Source of the DNA: Chenggangzhangella methanolivorans
Lineage (GTDB): Bacteria > Pseudomonadota > Alphaproteobacteria > Rhizobiales > Methylopilaceae
Reading direction: 5' to 3'
Assembly (NCBI RefSeq): GCF_019797865.1
Contig: NZ_CP081869.1
Location: 310,001 to 374,000 of the forward strand
DNA length: 64,000 nucleotides
The first letter of the stretch is position 1. Each line of letters begins with the position of its first letter. The translations under genes were made by a program, and so were the position numbers. Below are positions 14,403 through 23,655 of the stretch, in pieces. The notes under the pieces were generated by a model. That model was not told where the DNA came from and searched no databases. It worked only from the letters and a program-made list of their open reading frames with translations.

Positions 14403-15453
14403 CCGCCCGGCACACAGCGCGCCCAAAGCCGCGGTCGCCGCCTCCGCCCCCCGACCGCCCTTCCCGTTCTCGGCCATCGTCGGTCAGGACGAGATGAAGA
14501 CCGCGCTGCTGATCGCGGCCGTCGATCCCGCGCTCGGCGGCGTTCTCGCCATGGGCGACCGAGGGGCCGGCAAATCCACGGCCGTGCGCGCTCTCGCGGC
14601 GCTTTTGCCGGAGCAGAAGGCCGTGGAGGGCTGCATCTACGGCTGCGACCCGGCCGCCCCCTGCCCCGCCTGCACGGGCCTGGCGCGCCGAAAATCCGTC
14701 GCGCGGCGCGCGCCGGTCGTCGACCTGCCGCTCGGCGCGACCGAGGACCGGGTCGTCGGCGCGCTCGATCTCGAGCGGGCGCTGACGCTCGGCCAGAAGG
14801 CCTTCGAGCCGGGCCTGCTCGCCCGCGCCAATCGCGGCTTCGTCTACATCGACGAGGTCAACCTGCTGGAGGACCATCTCGTCGACCTCCTGCTCGACGT
14901 CGCGGCCTCGGGCGAGAACGTGGTGGAGCGCGAGGGCCTTTCGATCCGCCACCCCGCCCGCTTCGTGCTGATCGGCTCCGGCAACCCGGAGGAAGGCGAG
15001 CTTCGCCCGCAGCTGCTCGACCGGTTCGGCCTGTGCGTCGAGGTGACCACGCCGGCCGACATCCCGTCGCGCATTCAGGTGGTGAAGCGCCGCGACGCTT
15101 ATGAGCGCGACCCGCACGGATTCTCCGCCGACTGGGCGGGAGCGGACGCAAAGATCCGGCGACGCGTGGAGCGGGCGCGGCGACGGCTCGACGAGGTCGC
15201 GGTCAACGACGACGCGCTCGAATCCATCGCGCGGCTCTGCCTCGCGGTCGGGGCCGACGGCCTGCGCGGAGAGCTCACCCTGATGCGCGCCGCCCGCGCG
15301 CTCGCGGCGCTCGACGGCGCGAAAGCGGTGGGCGAGAGCCAGGTTCGCGCCATGGCCGCGCCTGCGCTGCGCCATCGCCTGCGCCGCAACCCGCTCGACG
15401 AGACCGGATCCAGCGCCCGGATCGAGCGCGCGGTCGCGGATCTTCTGGGGTGA
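14395..15453 (+). CDS. bchI: Magnesium chelatase ATPase subunit I
   Basis: 352 residues. AAA+ ATPase that, with BchD, powers Mg2+ insertion by BchH. Walker [10 protein letters not shown] is at residues 54-62; the Walker B region has the pattern [16 protein letters not shown]; the sensor region is [20 protein letters not shown]. The start overlaps the ispH end by 8 bp and the stop overlaps the GTG of bchD by 4 bp, so ispH, bchI and bchD are translationally linked. Confidence 0.97.
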   Translation: MLDRPAHSAPKAAVAASAPRPPFPFSAIVGQDEMKTALLIAAVDPALGGVLAMGDRGAGKSTAVRALAALLPEQKAVEGCIYGCDPAAPCPACTGLARRKSVARRAPVVDLPLGATEDRVVGALDLERALTLGQKAFEPGLLARANRGFVYIDEVNLLEDHLVDLLLDVAASGENVVEREGLSIRHPARFVLIGSGNPEEGELRPQLLDRFGLCVEVTTPADIPSRIQVVKRRDAYERDPHGFSADWAGADAKIRRRVERARRRLDEVAVNDDALESIARLCLAVGADGLRGELTLMRAARALAALDGAKAVGESQVRAMAAPALRHRLRRNPLDETGSSARIERAVADLLG

Positions 15454-17452
15454 GCCCCGGCGCCGCGCCTGTCTCGCCATGCTGGCGCGACGCGATCGCG
15501 GCCGTCGCCCTTGTGGCGATCGATCCGGCGGGCCTCGGCGGCATGCGCCTCCGCAACGCCGCGGCGCCGGCGCGCGAAAAGCTGCTGGACGTCCTGAAGA
15601 CGCTTCTGCCTCCCGGCGCGCCTGTCCGACGGCTGCCGCCCAACATCCCCGACGACCGCCTGCTCGGCGGCCTCGACCTCGCGGCGACGCTCTCGGCGGG
15701 GCGGCCGGCGCACCAGCGCGGAGTTCTCGCCGAAGCCGACGGCGGCGCGCTTGTGGTCCCCGGCGCAGAACGCGCCTCGCCGGGGCTCGCGGCGCGCATC
15801 GCGTCGGCTCTCGACCGCGGCGCCGTGGCGGCCGAGCGCGACGGGTTCGGGACGCTCCAGCCTGCCCGCTTCGCCGTGCTGGCCTTCGACGATGGCGAAG
15901 GCGACGACGCAGCCCCGCCCGCGGCGCTCACCGAGCGGCTTGGACTTGCGGTCGACCTCGCCGCGATGCGCCCCGCTGATCTTGCGGCGGTTATGGACGC
16001 CGCCGATGTCGAGGCGGCGCGGCGCCGCCTTCCGGCGATCGAGGTTTGCGAGGACCGGACGCTCGCGCTCGCCGAGGCTGCGGCGGCTCTTGGAATTTGC
16101 GGCCTGCGCCCGCTGATCTTCGCCCGCGCGGCCGCCCGCGCCGCGGCGGCGCTCGCCGGTCGCGACCGGCCCGACGACGCCGACCTCGAACTCGCGGCGC
16201 GGCTCGTTCTCGGGCCCCGCGCGACCTGCGTTCCCGCCGCTCATGACGACGAAGAGCACGCAAGCGAACCCGAAGGCGATCGAGAGGACCGCGGGGGCAA
16301 GGACGACGACGGCGCCGGAGGCGATCCGCGCGAGCTCGCCGAACGCGTGCTCGCAGCCGCCGAGGCGACGCTTCCGCCGGGACTGCTCGAAGCTGGTGCG
16401 GCCGCGGCGCGCTCGGCCGGCGCAGCGGGCCGCTCAGGCGCGCAGGCCTCGCCTCGTCGCGGCCGTCCGGTCGGCTCGCGCCCCGGCCGTCCCGAAGGCG
16501 GAGCGCGGCTCGATCTCGTGGCGACGCTCAGAGCTGCAGCGCCATGGCAGGGCTGCGGCGGAGGGAGGCGGCCCTCCCCCCTCCCCCGAGCCAACTCCGC
16601 TTCAGCGGAGTTGGCCATCCTGAGTGCGCAAGTCGGATACATCCGACTTGCGATGGGGAGGGGTCGGGGGTGGGGGTGCTTCAGGATAAGGCGCAGGAGG
16701 CGACATCGCTCGACGCGCAACCGCGCCGCTCTCTCCGGAGCCACCCCCACCCTCACCCTCCCCACAAGGGGGAGGGAGGCGGAGACGTCGCGGCTCAACA
16801 GAGTGGGACGTCGTCCGTCGAAAACCAAGCAAGCGAAAGTCCGCCCCCTCCCCGCATCCTCGTCCGCCGCGAAGACTTCCGCATCCAGCGCCTGAAGGAA
16901 CGCCGTCGCTCGCTCACGATCTTCGTCGTCGACGCCTCTGGCTCCGCCGCCCTCCATCGGCTCGCCGAGGCGAAGGGCGCGGTCGAACTGCTTCTGGCCG
17001 AGGCCTATGTCCGGCGCGACGAGGTGGCGCTCATCGCCTTTCGCGGGACCACAGCCGAGCTGTTGCTGCCGCCGACCCGCTCGCTCGCCCGCGCGAAGCG
17101 ATCGCTCGGAGAGCTGCCCGGCGGCGGCGGCACCCCGCTCGCGAGCGCGATCGACGCTGCGGCGCTTCTTGCAGTCGCGGCGCGGCGGCGGGGCGATGCG
17201 CCGGCGCTCGTGTTCCTCACCGACGGCCAGGCCAACGTCTCCCGCGACGGCGAAGGCGGCCGCGCCCGGGCGCAGGAGGAGGCGGCGCAGGCCGCTCGCG
17301 CGCTGAAGGCGTTGGGACTGAAAAGCCTCGTGATCGACGTCTCGCCCCGCCCGAACCCGCGCGCTGGAGAACTCTCGGCCGCGATGGGCGCCCGTTACAT
17401 GCCGCTGCCCTCGGCCGACGCCCCGGCGCTCGCTCGCGCTGCCGCCTCGTGA
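15450..17452 (+). CDS. bchD: Magnesium chelatase subunit D, linker enlarged by a palindromic element
   Basis: BchD is the second AAA+ subunit of Mg chelatase: an N-terminal AAA-like module (Walker motifs degenerate), an acidic/proline linker and a C-terminal VWA (integrin I) domain. The N-part runs in frame from the GTG at 15450 to RLDLVATLRAAAPWQ (near 16548). The C-part, in another frame, starts at PRILVRREDFRIQRLKER (near 16850) and has the MIDAS-type pattern VVDASGSAAL and LTDGQANVSRDG. Between them lies palindromic copy C. One base missing near 16676 relative to sister copies accounts for the frame change. With it restored, the protein is about 667 residues, longer than the usual 550-600. 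Confidence 0.92.
16573..16783. repeat. Family 1 palindromic element, copy C, with two nested hairpins (inside bchD)
   Basis: Outer arms as in the other copies: right arm at 16737-16783, left arm at 16573-16685. The loop of the left-arm hairpin (CTCCCC..GGGGAG) is expanded by about 60 bp holding two further perfect hairpins: CCAACTCCGC/GCGGAGTTGG at 16591-16614 and GCAAGTCGGAT/ATCCGACTTGC at 16628-16651. This looks like one palindrome inserted in another. Confidence 0.88.
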
Positions 17453-17456
17453 CGCA

Positions 17457-17499
17457 TGTCACGAATGGATGACATAATGAGTGTAAACAAAACTTGTCA
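17457..17499 (+). promoter_or_regulatory. PpsR/CrtJ-type operator pair upstream of dxs
   Basis: TGTCACGAATGGATGACA at 17457-17474 is a perfect TGT-N12-ACA palindrome, the binding pattern of the redox/light repressor PpsR (CrtJ). A second, imperfect site (TGT-N12-TCA) lies at 17482-17499. The pair starts 4 bp after the bchD stop and ends about 50 bp before the dxs start. Paired sites are usual for PpsR. This suggests a separate repressible promoter for dxs and the genes downstream. Confidence 0.7.
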
Positions 17500-17549
17500 T
17501 CTCTCTTGTGCGGTCTAAGCTGACATCCGGAGCGAACAGGAGGCCGAAC

Positions 17550-19486
17550 ATGCCGATGACGCCCGCAACCGCCGGATCGCGCACGCCGCTGCTCGACCGC
17601 GTCTCGACGCCCGCGGATCTCCGAAGACTTCCCGAGAGCGACCTCCGCCAACTCGCCGACGAGCTTCGGCTGGAGACCATCGAGGCGGTTTCGGTCACCG
17701 GCGGGCATCTCGGCGCCGGGCTCGGGGTGGTGGAGCTCACCGTCGCGCTCCACCACGTGTTCGACACGCCCGACGACATTCTCATCTGGGACGTCGGCCA
17801 CCAGGCCTATCCGCACAAGATCCTGACCGGCCGCCGCGACCGCATCCGATCTTTGCGAAAGCCCGGCGGTCTCTCGGGCTTCACCCGGCGCGCCGAGAGC
17901 GACTACGACCCCTTCGGCGCGGCGCATTCCTCGACCTCGATCTCGGCCGCGCTCGGCTTCGCGGTCGGCCGCGACCGCTTGGCTAAGACCAACAACGTCG
18001 TGGCGGTGATCGGCGACGGCGCCATGTCGGCCGGCATGGCCTATGAGGCGATGAACAACGCCGGCGCGATGGACGCGCGGCTCGTCGTGATTCTCAACGA
18101 CAACGACATGTCGATCGCCCCGCCGACGGGCGCGCTTTCGGCGCATCTTGCGCGGCTCGTCTCCGGAAAAACCTATCGCGGCGCCCGCGAGGCGTTGAAG
18201 AGGCTCGGCAAGAGGCTCCCCCGTGGCCTCTTCGACAAGGCCCGCAAGACGGAGGAATACGGCCGCGCCTTCTGGTCGGGCGGGCTGTTCGAGGAGCTCG
18301 GCTTCTACTATGTCGGGCCGATCGACGGGCACAATCTCGACCACCTGCTGCCCGTGCTGAAGAACGTGCGCGACGCCGAGCAGGGCCCGATCCTCGTCCA
18401 TGTGGTGACGCAGAAGGGCAAGGGTTACGGGCCCGCCGAGGCCTCCGCGGACAAGTATCACGGCGTGGTGGCGTTCGACGTCGCGACCGGCGCGCAGGCC
18501 AAGGGCAAGGCCGGGCCGCCGGCCTACACCAAGGTGTTCGCCGAGAGCCTGATCCGGGAAGCTGCAGCCGACGAAAAGATCGTCGCCATCACCGCCGCCA
18601 TGCCGGGCGGCACCGGGCTCGACCTGTTCGAGAAGACGTTTCCGGACCGCGTCTACGACGTCGGCATCGCCGAGCAGCACGCCGTGACCTTCGCGGCGGG
18701 GCTCGCGGCGCAGGGTCTGAAGCCGTTTTGCGCGATCTATTCGACCTTCCTGCAGCGCGCCTATGACCAGGTGGTGCACGACGTGGCGATCCAGAGATTG
18801 CCCGTGCGCTTCGCCATGGACCGGGCGGGTCTCGTGGGACCGGACGGCCCGACCCACGCCGGCTCCTTCGACCTCGCCTACCTCACCTGCCTGCCCGGCA
18901 TGGTGATGGCGCCGGCCGACGAGGCGGAGCTCACCCACATGGTGGCGACGGCCGCGGCCCATGACGACGGCCCGATCGCCTTCCGCTATCCGCGCGGGAA
19001 CGGGACGGGCGTCGCCCTGCCGGCGCGCGGCGTGGCGCTGCCCATCGGCAAGGGCCGCGTGGTGCGCGAGGGCGCGTCGGTCGCGATCCTCTCGCTCGGA
19101 ACACGGCTCGCGGATGCGCTGAAGGCCGCGGACGAGCTCGGCGCGCGGGGCCTTTCGACCACGGTCGCGGACGCGCGCTTCGCGAAGCCGATCGACGTCG
19201 AGCTGATCCTGCGGCTAGCCCACAGCCACGAGGTGCTGGTCACCGTCGAGGAAGGCTCGACCGGCGGCTTCGGCTCGCTGGTCCTTCACACGCTCGCCGA
19301 GGCCGGGCGCTCGACCATGGCCTGAAGGTCCGGACGCTGACGCTCCCCGACCGCTTCATCGAGCACGGAACGCCCGACGGCATGCTCGCGGAAGCGGGTC
19401 TCGACGCGGCCGGGATCGTCGCGACGGTTCTCGGCGCGCTGGGGCGCGAGGACGTTCCGGCCGCCGCCGCGCCGTTGAGGGCGTGA
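17550..19486 (+). CDS. dxs: 1-deoxy-D-xylulose-5-phosphate synthase (one frame break)
   Basis: Thiamine-diphosphate enzyme that condenses pyruvate and glyceraldehyde-3-phosphate, the first and flux-setting step of the MEP pathway. The TPP motif ([18 protein letters not shown]) and the catalytic glutamate region ([18 protein letters not shown]) are clear. The start at 17550 follows an AGGAGG site. The frame breaks near 19300 (one base missing in GCCGGGC[.]GCTCGACC); the C-terminus then continues as [20 protein letters not shown] to a stop at 19484-19486, giving about 645 residues. Present in several purple-bacterial photosynthesis clusters. Confidence 0.93.
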
Positions 19487-19514
19487 TGGGCGGGGCGGAT
19501 CATCGAGCCGCAGT

Positions 19515-19660
19515 CTTCTCCCCCTCCCCCCTGTGGGGAGGGGTCGGGGGTGGGGGTGGCTCCGGAGAAGGCGCAGACGGCGAATTGCTCGACGCGCAAC
19601 GACAGCAGCCCATCCTGAACCACCCCCACCCTCACCCTCCCCACAAGGGGGAGGGAGGTG
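19515..19660. repeat. Family 1 palindromic element, copy D (dxs-bchO gap)
   Basis: Left arm 19515-19565 (CTCCCCCTCCCCCCTGTGGG, then GAGGGGTCGGGGGTGGGGGT) and right arm about 19613-19660 (CCTGAACCACCCCCACCCTC, then CCCTCCCCACAAGGGGGAGG). It occupies most of the 213 bp between the dxs stop and the bchO start. An ATG overlapping the dxs stop (TGATG at 19484) leads into it, as at copies A and E. Confidence 0.9.
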
Positions 19661-19699
19661 AGACGTCACACACCTTCGAGGGAAGAGGGCCTTAAAACC

Positions 19700-20606
19700 A
19701 TGCCCGCCCGCCTCGACTGGAGCCGCGACGGAGGCGACTGGCCGAACAGGTCGGCGAGCCGCTTCGTCCGGGCCGGCGGGCTCACCTGGCACGTGCAGAC
19801 GGCGGGCGACGGCGACGACGTGCTGCTGCTCCACGGAACCGGCGCCTCGACGCATTCCTGGCGGGGCCTGTTTCGTCGCGCTCTCGCGCGACCATCGCGT
19901 GATCGCGCCGGACCTCCCCGGCCACGCCTTCACCGACCCCCTTCCCTACGGCCGGACGACTCTGCCCGGCATGGCCGAGGCTGTCGGCGCGTTGCTGAAG
20001 AAGCTCGGCGCCCGGCCCCGGATCATTGTCGGCCATTCGGCGGGCGCAGCGATCGCGATCCGCATGGCGCTCGACGGCCACGCGGCGCCCGACGCCATCG
20101 TCAGCCTCAACGGCGCTGTTCCCGATCTCGAACTCCTTCGCGCGGCCGTTCTTCGTCGGCGCGGCGAAGCTGCTGGCGCTGAACCCGCTTACCCCCTGGC
20201 TGTTCGCGCTCCGGGCGCGCGACCCGGTCGCCGTGCCCCGCTGCTCGACGGCACCGGCTCGGAGATCGACCCGCTCGACGAGGAGATCTATGGCCGGCTC
20301 GCGACGACCACGTCCCATGTCTCGGGCGCGCTCGGCATGATGGCGGGCTGGGATCTCCACGCGCTCGAGGACGATCTATCGAAGCTCGAGACGCCGCTGC
20401 TCCTCGTCGTCGGCGAGGCCGACGCCATGGTGCCGCCCGGGCGCGCGGCGGGCGTCGCGCGGCTCGCGAAGAACGCTCGCGTCGTCTGCCTGCAGGGGCT
20501 TGGCCACCTCGCTCATGAGGAAGCGCCCGGAAAGATCCATGCGCTGATCGGCGAGTTCGCCCCGAAGACGGCCGCGCCCGAGCAGAAGGCCGCCGCCCAT
20601 GGCTGA
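19700..20606 (+). CDS. bchO: BchO alpha/beta-hydrolase, putative magnesium chelatase accessory protein (three frame breaks)
   Basis: About 302 residues. An alpha/beta-hydrolase that follows bchI and bchD in most purple-bacterial clusters; its exact reaction is not settled. The oxyanion segment VLLLHGTGASTHSWRGL and the nucleophile elbow IIVGHSAGAAIAIRMAL are visible. The frame shifts near 19876, near 20125 and near 20230; conserved text continues across each (PDLPGHAFTDPLPYG, GAAKLLALNPLTPWLFALR, EEIYGRLATTTSHVSGALG). Three single-base breaks in 900 bp is more than in most neighbours, so real inactivation is not excluded. Confidence 0.85.
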
Positions 20607-20631
20607 GCGTCCCGGCTCGAGCTGCGCCGCC

Positions 20632-20775
20632 TGCCCCCCTCCCCCTTGTGGGGAGGGGTCGGGGGTGGGGGTGGCTCCGGAAAAGGCAGAGCCGGCGACG
20701 CGGCTCAACGCGCGGCCGGAGCGCTCCATTCTGAACCACCCCCACCCTCACCCTCCCCACAAGGGGGAGGGAGGG
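20632..20775. repeat. Family 1 palindromic element, copy E (bchO-crtI gap)
   Basis: Left arm from 20632 (CTGCCCCCCTCCCCCTTGTG onward) and right arm about 20731-20775. The 14 bases CCGCCCATGGCTGA occur on both sides of the element, at about 20594 (end of bchO) and 20816 (start of crtI). Together with the interval between them this looks like an insertion that duplicated an overlapping stop/start junction. Confidence 0.88.
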
Positions 20776-20821
20776 GGCCGACCTCGCGGCAATCGCCCTT
20801 CTACGCCAAGGACGACCGCCC

Positions 20822-22335
20822 ATGGCTGACGGCTGGCCCCTCGTCGACGACCGGCCGCATGCGGTCGTCATCGGCTCCGGCTTCGGGGGGCTGGCGGCGG
20901 CGGTGCGGCTCGGCGCGCGCGGCTGGCGCGTGACGGTGCTGGAGCGGCTTGACCAACCGGGCGGCCGGGCGCGCGTGCACCGACAGGACGGCTTCACCTT
21001 TGACGCGGGCCCGACCATCGTCACCGCGCCGCATCTCTTTGAGGAGCTCTGGACGCTCGCCGGACGACGAATGGCCGACGACGTGACGCTCGTTCCCGTC
21101 GACCCGTTCTACCGCATCCGCTTCCACGACGGGTCGACCTTCGATTGCTCGACCGACGCGGAAGCGATGCGCGCGCAGGTGCGCCGCCTGTCACCCTCCG
21201 ACCTCGACGGCTATGAGCGTTTCCTCGCCTTCTCGAAGGAGCTCTGCCGCGTTGGCTTCGAGGAGCTCGGCGCGAAGCCATTCTCGCGCGTCTCCGACAT
21301 GGCGCGCATCGCGCCAGAACTGGTGCGGCTCAAGGCCTATCGCTCGGTCCATGCGCTCGTCGCCGGCTTCGTGAAGGACGAGCGGCTGCGTCAGGCGCTC
21401 TCGTTCCATCCGCTGTTCGTCGGCGGAAACCCGTTCCGCGCCTCAAGCCTCTATGCGCTGATCGCCTGGCTCGAGCGGCGCTGGGGCGTGCATTACGTGA
21501 TGGGCGGGATCGGTCGGTTGGTGGAGGGGCTCGCGGGCCTCGTCCGCGGACTTGGCGGCGCGGTGCGGCTCAATGCGGAAGTCGAGCGCATCCTCGTCGA
21601 GAACGGCCGCGCGACGGGCGTGAAGCTAGCGAGCGGCGAGATGATCCGCGCTGACGTCGTGGTCTCGAACGCCGACAGCGGCTTCACTTATTCTCGCCTT
21701 CTCGCCGGCGAAACGAGGCGACGCTGGAATGATCAAAAGCTCAACAAATCAAGCTACTCGATGAGCCTCTTCGTGTGGCGCTTCGGAACGCGAAAGCATT
21801 TTGCGGAGCTGCCCCACCACCTCATTCTGATGGGTCCGCGCTATCGCGGCCTGCTGGACGACATCTTTCCAGGAAGCGCCTCGCCGAGGACTTTTCGCTC
21901 TATCTGCACCGGCCGACAGCGACCGACCCGTCGCTCGCGCCGGAAGGCTGCGACGGGTTCTATGTGCTCTCGCCGGTCCCGAACCTGCTCGGCGGCGCCG
22001 ACTGGACGCAGGAGGCCGAGCCCTATCGCCAAAGGGTCGCGCGGTTCCTCGACCAGACCGTCATGCGGGGCTTCGAGCGCGAGATCGTCACTTCAACGGT
22101 CACGACGCCGCTGACCTTCCGCGACGACTTCCTGAGCCCCCACGGCGCCGCCTTCGGGCTGGAGCCCGTGCTGACCCAGAGCGCCTGGTTCCGGCCGCAC
22201 AACGTCTCGGAGGAGGTCCAGAACCTTTTTCTCGTAGGCGCAGGCACGCATCCGGGCGCAGGGCTTCCGGGGGTGCTGTGCTCCGCAAAAATCCTCGATC
22301 AGGTGGTCCCGCATGCGACAAGCCTCGTCCGCTGA
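20822..22335 (+). CDS. crtI: Phytoene desaturase (one frame break)
   Basis: About 504 residues. FAD enzyme that introduces the double bonds turning phytoene into neurosporene or lycopene. The N-terminal Rossmann motif is VVIGSGFGGLAAAVRLGARG, followed by FTFDAGPTIVTAPHLFEELW, typical of CrtI. The C-terminus ends with LFLVGAGTHPGAGLPGVL. The frame breaks near 21870 (DDIF then RLAEDFSLYLHRPT in the next frame), consistent with one missing base. It overlaps crtB by 23 bp. Confidence 0.93.
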
Positions 22336-23344
22336 CCTCGCCGCCTGTTCGGCGATCCTCGCCCAGGGGTCGCGCTCGTTCCAGGCCGCCTCACTGCTGC
22401 TGCCGCGGCGCGTTCGCGAGCCGGCGGTCGCGCTCTACGCCTTCTGCCGCGAGGCCGACGACGCGGTCGACACATCGACCGATCCGGCGAGCCTTCAGCG
22501 CCTAAAGGCCCGGCTCGACGCCGCCTACGCCCAGCGCCCCGAGGACAGCGCAGTTGATCGCGCTTTTGCGACGGCGGTGGCGGGGAGACGAATCCCGCGG
22601 GCCATTCCCGACGCGCTGATCGAAGGATTCTCCTGGGACGCCGAAGGCCGGCGCTACGAAAAATTCGACGCGCTCGAAGCCTATGCGGTGCGGGTCGCGG
22701 GCACGGTCGGGCTGATGATGGCGCTGGTGATGGGCGCGCGTTCGCCCGCCGCGCTCGCCCGCGCGCTCGACCTCGGCGTCGCGATGCAGCTGACCAACAT
22801 CGCGCGAGACGTCGGCGAGGACGCCCGTATGGGCCGCCTCTATCTCCCGCTCGACTGGTGCGCGGAAGCAGGCCTCGACGCCGATGCCTTGTTGGCGGCG
22901 CCCCGACCCTCGCCGGCGCTTGCGCGCGTCGTCCGCCGCCTGCTGGGCCAAGCTGAAAAGCTTTATGCGCGGGCTGACGCCGGCATCGCGGCGCTGCCGC
23001 TCGATTGCCGGCCGGCGATAGGAGCCGCGCGGCGGATCTATGCGGCGATCGGCGACGAGGTGGCGGCGGCGGGCCACGACAGCGTCACGCGCCGCGCCGT
23101 CGTCGGTCGATCGGCCAAGGCATGGCGCCTTGCGGCCTCGCTCACCTCGGTCATTCCGACGCCGGGACGCGACGCCGAAGCGCCGGCGCTCGCATCGGGG
23201 CGCGCGCTCATCGAAGCCGCGACCGCGATGGGCGAACCGGCGCCGGCCACCGCGCCTCCCCGCTTCGGAGAGCGCGTCGGCGGGGTGGCGGAGGCCTTCG
23301 CGCGGCTGGAGCAGGCGCGCCGCATCGAGCGTGGGGCCCGGTGA
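22313..23344 (+). CDS. crtB: Phytoene synthase
   Basis: 343 residues, intact frame. It condenses two geranylgeranyl diphosphates to phytoene. The squalene/phytoene synthase motifs are present: YAFCREADDAVD (first aspartate-rich region) and LTNIARDVGEDARMGRLYLP (second). The stop overlaps the GTG of a small downstream gene. Confidence 0.95.
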   Translation: MRQASSADLAACSAILAQGSRSFQAASLLLPRRVREPAVALYAFCREADDAVDTSTDPASLQRLKARLDAAYAQRPEDSAVDRAFATAVAGRRIPRAIPDALIEGFSWDAEGRRYEKFDALEAYAVRVAGTVGLMMALVMGARSPAALARALDLGVAMQLTNIARDVGEDARMGRLYLPLDWCAEAGLDADALLAAPRPSPALARVVRRLLGQAEKLYARADAGIAALPLDCRPAIGAARRIYAAIGDEVAAAGHDSVTRRAVVGRSAKAWRLAASLTSVIPTPGRDAEAPALASGRALIEAATAMGEPAPATAPPRFGERVGGVAEAFARLEQARRIERGAR

Positions 23345-23505
23345 TCGACTCTCACGCCTTCGGCCTGATCGAGCTTCTGGGCGTCTTCGGCGTCATCCTC
23401 GGCGTGCTCGGCTGGCAGTGGGTCTCGATCCGCCGGACATTGCGGGAGGACCGGGAGAAGGCGGAGCGGGACGCCGCACAGCCCCAAGAGACGCGCTTTT
23501 CCTGA
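23341..23505 (+). CDS. Small single-helix membrane protein downstream of crtB
   Basis: 54 residues from a GTG overlapping the crtB stop (GTGA). The N-terminal half is a hydrophobic helix (FGLIELLGVFGVILGVLGW) and the C-terminal half is highly charged (SIRRTLREDREKAERDAAQ), so it should be a single-span protein with a cytoplasmic basic/acidic tail. I recall similar tiny proteins near crtB in other Hyphomicrobiales clusters, but I know of no assigned function. The overlap argues for real translation. Confidence 0.7.
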   Translation: MIDSHAFGLIELLGVFGVILGVLGWQWVSIRRTLREDREKAERDAAQPQETRFS

Positions 23506-23513
23506 TCCTCCTC

Positions 23514-23649
23514 TGCGTCAGCGGAGGGGGGACCATGGGCGAAGCCCATGGTGGAGGAGGCCCTTGGCGCAAAACGCGTCGATCGCCTGCGCCCGCCCCT
23601 CCACCGCTTCGCGGTCCCCCTCCCCCGCGCTGAAGCGCAGGGGAGGATC
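23514..23649. repeat. Family 4 palindromic element between crtB side and crtC
   Basis: GATCCTCCTCTGCGTCAGCG at 23514 is mirrored by GCGCTGAAGCGCAGGGGAGG ending near 23649. The inner hairpin CCATGGGCGAAGCCCATGG is perfect. It lies between convergent genes and may serve as a two-way terminator or processing hairpin. Confidence 0.75.
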
Positions 23650-23655
23650 AACCCT

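Noticed and set aside
9410..20775. Regularly recurring repeat, considered as a CRISPR-like or tandem array
   Set aside because: Copies are kilobases apart, each is an inverted repeat of about 145 bp, and there are no spacers or cas genes.
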